52,936 nt of DNA from Tubulanus polymorphus. Its lineage: Eukaryota > Nemertea > Palaeonemertea > Tubulaniformes > Tubulanidae. This document shows, in pieces, positions 1-5,510 of the stretch. Position 1 is the first letter of the stretch. Every line of letters begins with the position of its first letter. A model generated the notes under the pieces. It did not search any database. It was not told where the DNA came from and saw only the letters and a list, made by a program, of their open reading frames with translations. The position numbers and the translations under genes were made by a program. The stretch is taken from assembly GCF_964204645.1 (NCBI RefSeq), contig NW_027437445.1, forward strand, positions 64,001-116,936. The letters run 5' to 3'.

Positions 1-12
1 TGTTAATCTATT

Positions 13-166
13 TTAATTCTAGTTACATTCTAGTTGAATTCTAGTTGTTAGTAGTTGAAACAAAAATCAACTAGATTTAACAAGAAATAAACAAAAACAA
101 CAATATTTCAACTAGCTTGTTAATCTAGTTGAATTCTAGTTACATTCTAGTTAAATTCTAGTTGCA
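13..166. repeat. Iteron-like CTAGTT/CAACTAG repeat cluster
   Basis: A heptamer CTAGTTG, with variant CTAGTTA, occurs in two groups of three to four direct copies (about 17-49 and 125-163). Two copies lie in the opposite orientation (CAACTAG near 68-74 and 110-116) between the groups. The two direct groups are near-copies of each other, spaced by ACATT or GAATT. Such two-orientation short repeats are typical of origin iterons or of element ends that bind a Rep or transposase-like protein; that role is inferred. The cluster runs to within about 35 bp of the first gene, so it could also be its control region. The window edge cuts off whatever lies left. Confidence 0.6.
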
Positions 167-178
167 ACATCACACAAT

Positions 179-200
179 TAATTTTTTTGTTATATAAATG
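179..200 (+). promoter_or_regulatory. T-run plus TAAATG start motif of the first gene
   Basis: A run of seven T (183-189), a short spacer and TATATAAATG place a TAAAT element directly on the start codon at 198. A cellular TATA box would sit well upstream of the transcript start, so a TATA-like motif touching the ATG is odd. T-run, short spacer, TAAATG is the arrangement of poxvirus-type late promoters (established for that family). Applying it here is inference from resemblance. Confidence 0.4.
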
Positions 201-803
201 GGAGGTGAAAAGAAAATAAAATCTAAAAATGGTGATGTTCCAATTGAAAAAACTTTAGATGATTTAGGAATAACAGAAACAAAATTTACTCCAGATGATG
301 GTGCTTTAAATATTGTTACAACAAATAATAATTATGAATATTATCTTTATTGTAAACATCAATTAGAAATATTAATAGCATCTGGAAAATGTAAAAATTT
401 TGTCGGTAAAAATTTAACTTATAATGAATTAGACACAATGAAATCAGATGAAATTATTAGATTATTTAAGATTTATGAAGCCGCGAGAACAGCTAGAATT
501 AATGACGCGATATCAGAAAATGTAGTAAAAGGTTATAGTAAATTATGTAATTATATACTACCAATTGAAAATGAAAATAGATTATATTCCGATTTAAAAA
601 ATGATTATTTAGTTATGACTGAATTAAATAAATGGATTGGATATTTATCATTTCAATTAGGTGGATTTATGACATTATTATCAACTGGAGTTATAACATT
701 TTCAAATATTGAAAGTAAAAATATTTCTATAATAAATGAGCGAGGTGAAAGAAGTGAAGGAATTAACTGTGAAGAAAAAACCGAGAACTCAGAAACAAAT
801 TGA
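198..803 (+). CDS. Hypothetical 201-aa protein with internal hydrophobic segment
   Basis: I do not recognise this protein. It is an AT-rich open frame of 201 residues starting MGGEKK. The first 40 residues are charged and probably flexible. Residues 45-65 hold an aromatic patch (YEYYLY) and a leucine/isoleucine-rich helix-like stretch. Residues 76-115 look like an alpha-helical, charged segment. Residues 146-168 are hydrophobic with glycines (WIGYL to VITF) and could be one membrane helix or a buried core helix. The tail after about residue 180 is acidic and overlaps the next gene in another frame, so its composition may be dictated by that gene. The ATG at 198 is chosen because of the TATATAAATG context shared with the other genes. 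No catalytic motif or metal-binding cluster is visible. It is likely co-expressed with 736-1104. It may belong to the hypothetical proteins carried by viruses or large DNA transposons of invertebrates, with low certainty. Confidence 0.75.
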   Translation: MGGEKKIKSKNGDVPIEKTLDDLGITETKFTPDDGALNIVTTNNNYEYYLYCKHQLEILIASGKCKNFVGKNLTYNELDTMKSDEIIRLFKIYEAARTARINDAISENVVKGYSKLCNYILPIENENRLYSDLKNDYLVMTELNKWIGYLSFQLGGFMTLLSTGVITFSNIESKNISIINERGERSEGINCEEKTENSETN

Positions 804-1104
804 ATGGTCTCGACAATTAGGAATTAAATCACAAGAATATAAAAAAGCTGTAAAAGAAAAAATAAGTAATAAAAATGTTAATAAAAATGGTGAAAATATT
901 GTTATTTCTACTCCTTCTGATAGTAGAATATTTGATAAATATTTATATTTTACAGTTGGATTTGTAATTGTATTCATTTTGATTGGGTGTAATTGGTATA
1001 AGAAATCAAATAAAATTCATGATATTAGTAATTCTGAACCAACTGCTATCAAAAATGAAAGTACTTCTGAAATTCCAAAATTGATAATAAAAAAAATGGA
1101 TTAA
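736..1104 (+). CDS. Small single-pass membrane protein, function unknown
   Basis: This 122-residue frame starts inside the preceding gene, overlapping it by 68 nt in a different frame. The start is preceded by TAA, giving TAATAAATG, like the other starts here. The N-terminal 50 residues are strongly basic (KKKPRTQKQIEW, then KKAVKEKISNK), suggesting nucleic-acid or phosphate contact. One clear transmembrane helix spans about residues 69-87 (YLYFTVGF to LIGCNW), flanked by KK. The C-terminal 35 residues are polar and Ser/Asn/Glu-rich, ending KKMD. There is no cleavable signal peptide, since the hydrophobic part is central. A small basic-tailed single-pass protein overlapping an upstream gene fits a compact viral or mobile-element genome; a virion or membrane-anchoring role would be a guess. 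The stop at 1102-1104 is followed by an A-rich stretch. Confidence 0.75.
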   Translation: MSEVKEVKELTVKKKPRTQKQIEWSRQLGIKSQEYKKAVKEKISNKNVNKNGENIVISTPSDSRIFDKYLYFTVGFVIVFILIGCNWYKKSNKIHDISNSEPTAIKNESTSEIPKLIIKKMD

Positions 1105-1188
1105 TATTTTAGAAAAAAAGCAAAAAAAATAATTGAATATCTCATTACTTTTGTCTATCACTGTGGAGCAATTAAATTGTCCAGATAA

Positions 1189-1223
1189 GTCATTTCGGAT
1201 TCTAGATATTCATTATTTTTATT
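1189..1223 (+). repeat. 35-bp direct repeat, left copy
   Basis: It matches 2070-2104 with one difference (C at 1195 against T at 2076), including the core GGATTCTAGATATTCATTA. It begins 85 bp after the stop codon at 1104 and includes TTTTTAT (1216-1222). Together with the right copy it brackets about 0.9 kb. Possible origins are duplicated gene ends, remains of an insertion or recombination, or a shared terminator. Confidence 0.85.
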
Positions 1224-1265
1224 AATTTATTTTGTTTTTATTTGAATATTTGAATTTGAATTTGT

Positions 1266-1291
1266 TAATCAATTAACATAGTAATTGATTA
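1266..1291. repeat. AT-rich inverted repeat
   Basis: Perfect 10-bp arms (TAATCAATTA at 1266-1275 and TAATTGATTA at 1282-1291) are separated by a 6-bp spacer. The structure could form a hairpin or be a dimeric protein-binding site. In DNA this AT-rich, chance similarity is possible, but 10/10 arms with a short spacer are uncommon. Confidence 0.6.
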
Positions 1292-1450
1292 CTAATTTGA
1301 TTAAAAATTATATCATAATGAAGTTAAAAATACATAATTCATTTATCAGTTTTCATTCTTACATTCTTTTCATTCGGAATAATTTATAATTTCAAATTTC
1401 ACATATTTTTTTTTAGCACCAACAACATTTACTTAGGTGTTTTAGCTAAG

Positions 1451-1457
1451 TATATAA
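1451..1457 (+). promoter_or_regulatory. TATA box ahead of the structured segment
   Basis: TATATAA is followed by GG, in a less AT-biased context. Composition changes abruptly just after it to G/C-rich sequence that folds into long stems. A start about 25-30 bp downstream (near 1480) would place all the major stems inside the transcript. The assignment rests on motif and position only. Confidence 0.4.
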
Positions 1458-1584
1458 GGCAATTCATTCAACCACTGGAGTGCCGCCGGGCTTGGCTTGC
1501 AGGGGCATTTCGAAAATGCACCTTTGTCCACCCTCCGTGGTTCTCCTTCAGTTTCGACTTTCGATCCTCCTTTCGGGGGTAAGG

Positions 1585-1637
1585 GGTTGATAGGAAATGC
1601 ATTAGGCGCCTTTAATATAATGTGTTTCCTGTCAACC
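1585..1637 (+). other. 20-bp RNA stem-loop
   Basis: Arms 1585-1604 and 1618-1637 pair at all 20 positions, 17 Watson-Crick and 3 G-U, with a 13-nt loop. The helix stacks directly on the enclosing stem, whose 3' arm begins at 1638. It is the longest uninterrupted helix I found in the gene-bearing part. Confidence 0.75.
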
Positions 1638-1690
1638 ATTGAAGGAGAATTGGTGAGGTGTGGGTCACAGGGGTGTAATTAGAAATGCTT

Positions 1691-1738
1691 GGGGATAGGT
1701 ATCTCGTGGCGCCTCTCAATAACGGGATGCTTATCCCC
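1691..1738 (+). other. 17-bp RNA stem-loop
   Basis: Arms 1691-1707 (starting GGGGATAGG) and 1722-1738 (ending TTATCCCC) pair over 17 positions with three G-U pairs, leaving a 14-nt loop that contains GGCGCC. It is enclosed by the 8-bp stem 1665-1672/1745-1752. Confidence 0.75.
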
Positions 1739-1860
1739 TAAAAACTCTGTGAGTCAAGTCGGGTGGTTTTGCTAAAACTTACCGTAAAAACATTGAAATA
1801 TTCCTTTTAATCACGAGAGAATGATGACTATCCTCCTGTCGTCACGGCTGAGCTAATTTA

Positions 1861-1866
1861 AATAAA
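1861..1866 (+). terminator. AATAAA polyadenylation signal, with GT-rich stretch downstream
   Basis: AATAAA is followed about 55 bp later by a GT-rich run (1919-1938). That pairing is usual for eukaryotic Pol II 3' ends, although the spacing is long. It is relevant only if the structured segment or a larger transcript is made by Pol II. It could be chance in AT-rich sequence. Confidence 0.3.
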
Positions 1867-1893
1867 CCTCGTTTTCAGCAACTAATGAAAACG

Positions 1894-2069
1894 TAGTAAT
1901 TCAATACCAGCTAACTGGCTTGTGTGTGTTGTATGTACTGCGTGCTTATTATATAACAACAACGTTGTGCAACACCTGTTTGATTGATCAATATTCAAAT
2001 GAAGCACTCTCTTATAATAATATGTAACAGATGTACTGTATGATTATAGTTGTTTATAAAACGACTAAG
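1894..2069. other. Intergenic stretch with small palindromes
   Basis: No gene is seen. It contains CCAG-CTAA-CTGG (1907-1918), the palindrome ACAACGTTGT (1959-1968) and the palindrome ATTGATCAAT (1983-1992), and then turns AT-rich towards the right copy of the 35-bp repeat. Confidence 0.5.
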
Positions 2070-2104
2070 GTCATTTTGGATTCTAGATATTCATTATTTT
2101 TATT
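2070..2104 (+). repeat. 35-bp direct repeat, right copy
   Basis: It matches 1189-1223 at 34 of 35 positions. It lies only 6 bp beyond the stop of the minus-strand gene at 2111-2437, so read leftwards it supplies that gene's 3' region, including AATAAA on the minus strand (complement of 2099-2104). Confidence 0.85.
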
Positions 2105-2110
2105 TCTTAT

Positions 2111-2437
2111 TTAATCAACAATTTCTAAATCATGATGACCGTCTTCATTTTTCCCATGATATATTATTTTAAATCCTACTAAATCTTTCAATTCCTCCAT
2201 ACTCAATGAAACCCATTTATCGGGTAAAAACACTTTAAATTCTCGTGATGTACTAACATTACAGTAGCTTAAATTAGCTGATACTTTCTCTCCATATTTA
2301 GTTTTTATCTTTTCTAATTTCAATATCTTATGTTCAATTTCTTTTGTAACATCAACTAACTTTTTTATTTCAAATTGTTTTTTTGCTGGTTTTATTCTGT
2401 TATTTATTGTTGCTAAGAATGCTTTTCTATCTCCCAT
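2111..2437 (-). CDS. Small basic 108-aa protein, possible DNA-binding accessory protein
   Basis: A frame of 108 residues beginning MGDRKAF. Residues 1-45 are lysine-rich and predicted helical, with heptad-like hydrophobics (IKKLVDVTKEIEHKILKLEKI), so a short coiled coil is possible. Residues 46-108 have beta-strand character: KYGEKVSANL, EFKVFLPDKW, then FKIIYHG and DLEIVD. A KYG..V...L plus VFLP.. pattern reminds me of small single-stranded-DNA-binding, OB-fold-like proteins carried by invertebrate mobile elements. This is recollection of a pattern, not a demonstrated match. The start is favoured by the TTATAAATGGG context shared with the upstream gene at 2573-3067. AATAAA lies immediately after the stop on the minus strand. 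It is oriented tail-to-tail with the plus-strand genes across the structured segment. Confidence 0.7.
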   Translation of the reverse strand: MGDRKAFLATINNRIKPAKKQFEIKKLVDVTKEIEHKILKLEKIKTKYGEKVSANLSYCNVSTSREFKVFLPDKWVSLSMEELKDLVGFKIIYHGKNEDGHHDLEIVD

Positions 2438-2473
2438 TTATAAGGAAAACAAATTACTTGTGGTGATGAGTGG
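2433..2473 (-). promoter_or_regulatory. Duplicated leader/promoter of the 108-aa gene
   Basis: Forty of 41 positions match 3063-3103, covering the start codon and about 36 bp upstream. On the minus strand it reads a T-rich run, CCTTA, then TAAATGGG. Identity stops within the first codons, so the non-coding leader is the conserved part, which suggests a shared promoter. It ends just before TGGGGATTACTTCCCC (2471-2486), whose GGGGA and TCCCC are inverted. Confidence 0.65.
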
Positions 2474-2572
2474 GGATTACTTCCCCTTGTATATAACAAA
2501 CACGCTATTAACCGTTCTCACCCAAGCCTCACTCTATTTATCCAGGTACAGTTAACACACGCGCAGCTGTTG

Positions 2573-3067
2573 TTACGCGCACTCACTGTTTATGTGTGTC
2601 ACAATTTTACTACGTAATATTTCTAAAATTTCAATTGTATCTTTTATTTCTAGTGAATCAATATAATTTCTAACATTTTCCATGTAAGGTTTATTAGAAA
2701 TGGATTTAGTTTTTGAAGTTGATTCTTTTACTTGTTGAGGTTTATTATCAAAATATTCTAATCCTAAAACATTTTTATTTAAATTTTTATAATGTTTTTG
2801 TGATTCGAGATGTCTATTATAATTCCTTTTTACTATAAATTCATTACAAACTTCACATTTTATTTCATCCACATTCATATTTTCTAATCGTTCTTTTCTT
2901 TCATTGGAATTTTCTGGAGTTTCAAAATCTATTACATTTTTTATATGATTTGCAGTTTTTTCATGTCGTGTTTTATGAGATGTATCGATGTATTTTTTAC
3001 AATATTGACAATAATATTGATTTTTATTGACATTATTGTTTTCTAGTTGGTGTTCATTCTCCCCCAT
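2573..3067 (-). CDS. Protein with two C2H2-type zinc fingers
   Basis: A 164-residue frame starting MGENEHQ. It carries two zinc-finger modules of identical spacing, C-x2-C-x11-H-x5-H. The first has ligands Cys20, Cys23, His35 and His41; the second Cys71, Cys74, His86 and His92. The long H-x5-H spacing is seen in U1/matrin-like fingers, which bind RNA or DNA, rather than in classical H-x3-H transcription-factor fingers. The fingers are joined by an acidic, Asn/Glu-rich linker. The tail (residues 100-164) is polar, then helical (MENVRNYIDSLEIKDTIEILEILRSKI), probably a dimerisation helix. The likely role is nucleic-acid binding or regulation; the target is unknown. The start is supported by TTATAAATGGG and by the leader shared with 2111-2437. 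Only about 85 bp separates its start codon from the satellite array, so the array could influence its expression. Confidence 0.8.
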   Translation of the reverse strand: MGENEHQLENNNVNKNQYYCQYCKKYIDTSHKTRHEKTANHIKNVIDFETPENSNERKERLENMNVDEIKCEVCNEFIVKRNYNRHLESQKHYKNLNKNVLGLEYFDNKPQQVKESTSKTKSISNKPYMENVRNYIDSLEIKDTIEILEILRSKIVTHINSECA

Positions 3068-3103
3068 TTATAAGGAAAAAAAATTACTTGTGGTGATGAG
3101 TGG
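3063..3103 (-). promoter_or_regulatory. Duplicated leader/promoter of the zinc-finger gene
   Basis: It matches 2433-2473 at 40 of 41 positions, with A at 3080 instead of C. On the minus strand a run of eight T precedes CCTTA and TAAATG, a closer match to the T-run plus TAAAT late-promoter pattern than the other copy. The region between here and the array (3104-3152) holds no other feature I can support. Confidence 0.65.
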
Positions 3104-3873
3104 TGTGTCGCCCTCTCGCCCTCTGATCTGAAAGCCTACATTCCCAATTACTAACGTCGTTCAGCGCGAGAAAAGACGTTTTCTCGTCAACTTATCTCCG
3201 TATCGGAAAAATGATAATGTCGATGCGCAAAAGCGCTCAAATCGTCAGGAAAAGCACTTTTCGACCCGAAAACGTCGTTCAGCGCGAGAAAAGACGTTTT
3301 CTCGTCAACTTTTCCCCGTATCGGAAAAATGATAATGTCGATGAGCAAAAGCGCTCAAATCGACGGGAAAAGCACATTTCGGTCCGAAAACGTCGTTCAG
3401 CGCGAGAAAAGACGTTTTCTCGTCAACTTCTCCCCGTATCGGAAAAATTAAAATGTCGATGCGCAAAAGCGCACAAATCGTCGGAAAAAGCACATTTCGG
3501 CCCGAAAACGTCGTTCAGCGCGAGAAAAGACGTTTTCTCGTCAACTTCTCCCCGTAACGGAAAAATGATAATGTCGATTCGCAAAAGCGCTCAAATCGAC
3601 GGGAAAAGCACATTTCGGTCCGAAAACGTCGTTCAGCGCGAGAAAAGACGTTTTCTCGTCAACTTATCCCCGTATCGGAAAAATGAAAATGTCGATGCGC
3701 AAAAGCGCTCTAATCGACGGGAAAAGCACATTTCGGCCCGAAAACGTCGTTCAGCGCGAGAAAAGACGTTTTCTCGTCAACTTCTCCCCGTATCGGAAAA
3801 ATGAAAATGTCGAAGCGCAAAAGCGCACAAATCGTCGGAAAAAGCACATTTCGGCCCGAAAACGTCGTTCAGC

Positions 3874-3933
3874 TCGAGAAAAGACGTTTTCTCGACGGGA
3901 AAAGCACATTTCGGTCCGAAAACGTCGTTCAGC
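3874..3933 (+). repeat. Example of the 60-bp short unit
   Basis: Here TTTTCTCG is joined directly to ACGGGAAAAGCACATTTC, skipping 58 bp present in type A monomers. The missing part lies between two TCG triplets, as expected for deletion at 3-bp microhomology or unequal exchange. Dozens of copies occur across the array, for example near 6194, 7796, 7856, 16376, 22107, 26713 and 40667. They are often followed by the FRSEN-type variant (TTTCGGTCCG). Confidence 0.85.
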
Positions 3934-3970
3934 GCGAGAAAAGACGTTTTCTCGTCAACTTCTCCCCGTA

Positions 3971-5510
3971 ACGGAAAAATGATAATGTCGATGCGTAAAA
4001 GCGCTCAAATCGTCAGGAAAAGCACTTTTCGACCCGAAAACGTCGTTCAGCGCGAGAAAAGACGTTTTCGTATCGAATATTTCCCCTATCGGAAAAACGA
4101 CGTTGTCGATGCGTAAAAGCGCTCAAATCGTCAGGAAATGCACTTTTCGACCCGAAAACGTCGTTCAGCGCGAGAAAAAGACGTTTTCGTATCGAATATT
4201 CCCCCTAGCAGAAAAACGACGATGTCGATGCGTAAAAGCGCTCAAATCGTCAGGAAATGCACATTTCGGCCCGAAAACGTCGTTCAGCGCGAGAAAAGAC
4301 GTTTTCTCGTCAACTTCTCCCCGTATCGGAAAAATGATAATGCCGATGCGCAAAAGCGCTCAAATCGACGGGAAAAGCACATTTCGACCCGAAAACGTCG
4401 TTCAGCGCGAGAAAAGACGTTTTCTCGTCAACTTCTTCTCCCCGTAACGGAAAAATGATAATGTCGATTCGCAAAAGCGCTCAAATCGACGGGAAAAGCA
4501 CATTTCGGCCCGAAAACGTCGTTCAGCGCGAGAAAGACGTTTTCTTGTCAACTTCTCCCCGTATCGGAAAATGAAAATGTCGATGCGCAAAAGCGCACAA
4601 ATCGTCGGAAAAAGCACATTTCGGCCCGAAAACGTCGTTCAGCGCGAGAAAAGACGTTTTCTCGACGGGAAAAGCACATTTCGGTCCGAAAACGTCGTTC
4701 AGCGCGAGAAAAGACGTTTTCTCGTCAACTTCTCCCCGTAACGGAAAAATGATAATGTCGATGCGTAAAAGCGCTCAAATCGTCAGGAAAAGCACTTTTC
4801 GACCCGAAAACGTCGTTCAGCGCGAGAAAAGACGTTTTCGTATCGAATATTTCCCCTATCGGAAAAACGACGTTGTCGATGCGTAAAAGCGCTCAAATCG
4901 TCAGGAAATGCACTTTTCGACCCGAAAACGTCGTTCAGCGCGAGAAAAAGACGTTTTCGTATCGAATATTCCCCCTAGCAGAAAAACGACGATGTCGATG
5001 CGTAAAAGCGCTCAAATCGTCAGGAAATGCACATTTCGGCCCGAAAACGTCGTTCAGCGCGAGAAAAGACGTTTTCTCGTCAACTTCTCCCCGTATCGGA
5101 AAAATGATAATGCCGATGCGCAAAAGCGCTCAAATCGACGGGAAAAGCACATTTCGACCCGAAAACGTCGTTCAGCGCGAGAAAAGACGTTTTCTCGTCA
5201 ACTTCTTCTCCCCGTAACGGAAAAATGATAATGTCGATTCGCAAAAGCGCTCAAATCGACGGGAAAAGCACATTTCGGCCCGAAAACGTCGTTCAGCGCG
5301 AGAAAGACGTTTTCTTGTCAACTTCTCCCCGTATCGGAAAATGAAAATGTCGATGCGCAAAAGCGCACAAATCGTCGGAAAAAGCACATTTCGGCCCGAA
5401 AACGTCGTTCAGCGCGAGAAAAGACGTTTTCTCGACGGGAAAAGCACATTTCGGTCCGAAAACGTCGTTCAGCGCGAGAAAAGACGTTTTCTCGTCAACT
5501 TCTCCCCGTA
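3971..5510. repeat. 770-bp higher-order repeat, two tandem copies (first pair)
   Basis: Copies are 3971-4740 and 4741-5510. Marker variants recur exactly 770 bp apart: CGTTGTCGAT (4101 and 4871), CTTCTTCTCC, GAGAAAGACG, and CCCCTAGCAG. The length equals six 118-bp units plus one 60-bp unit plus a net 2 bp from four small indels (+3, +1, -1, -1). Confidence 0.9.
4062..4179 (+). repeat. Example of a type B monomer
   Basis: Type B monomers replace CTCGTCAACTTCTCCCCG by CGTATCGAATATTCCCCC (here ATATTTCCCC) and carry ACGACGATGTCG where type A has ATGATAATG. They keep the 118-bp length. They end in ATCGTCAGG rather than ATCGACGGG in nearly all cases, so the two ends of the unit co-vary. B units are scattered through the array but rare between about 44.2 and 47.8 kb. 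Confidence 0.75.

Larger units (their letters stand above)
1105..1440. other. AT-rich intergenic region
   Basis: There is no credible gene here. The stretch is very AT-rich with homopolymer A and T runs and short TTTGAAT repeats near 1240-1262. It contains the first copy of the 35-bp direct repeat (1189-1223) and a 10-bp inverted repeat (1266-1291), annotated separately. It separates the plus-strand gene pair from the structured segment. Confidence 0.7.
1480..1893 (+). ncRNA. Candidate structured non-coding RNA, plus-strand sense
   Basis: I do not recognise the RNA family. The plus strand folds into nested helices found by hand: 1538-1552 with 1638-1652 (15 bp, 4 G-U), which encloses and abuts 1585-1604 with 1618-1637 (20 bp, 3 G-U, 13-nt loop); and 1665-1672 with 1745-1752 (8 bp, 1 G-U), which encloses 1691-1707 with 1722-1738 (17 bp, 3 G-U, 14-nt loop). 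Smaller hairpins are 1505-1510/1514-1519, 1822-1828/1838-1844 and 1870-1877/1886-1893. The non-Watson-Crick positions are all G-U on this strand and would be A-C mismatches on the other, which argues for RNA transcribed rightwards. A TATA box lies at 1451. The 3' end could be a Pol III-type T4 run at 1767-1770 or a Pol II end after AATAAA at 1861. Alternatives are an LTR-like or SINE-like element piece. The exact ends are unknown. Confidence 0.5.

Noticed and set aside
789-977. 62-codon minus-strand frame
   Set aside because: It lies wholly antisense to the membrane-protein gene and its hydrophobicity mirrors AT-rich codons of that gene.
1216-1222. TTTTTAT as a poxvirus-type early termination signal (T5NT)
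   Set aside because: The match is real and also present at 2097-2103, but such runs are frequent by chance in DNA this AT-rich, so it is not annotated as a terminator.
1442-1682. Short open frames on both strands (1442-1639 minus, 1497-1682 plus)
   Set aside because: They overlap the base-paired segment, have no recognisable protein features and lack the TAAATG start context of the four accepted genes.
1821-1850. Hammerhead ribozyme core
   Set aside because: TGATGA is present, but the full CUGANGA box, the GAAA box and correctly placed stems are not; only a 7-bp hairpin is supported.
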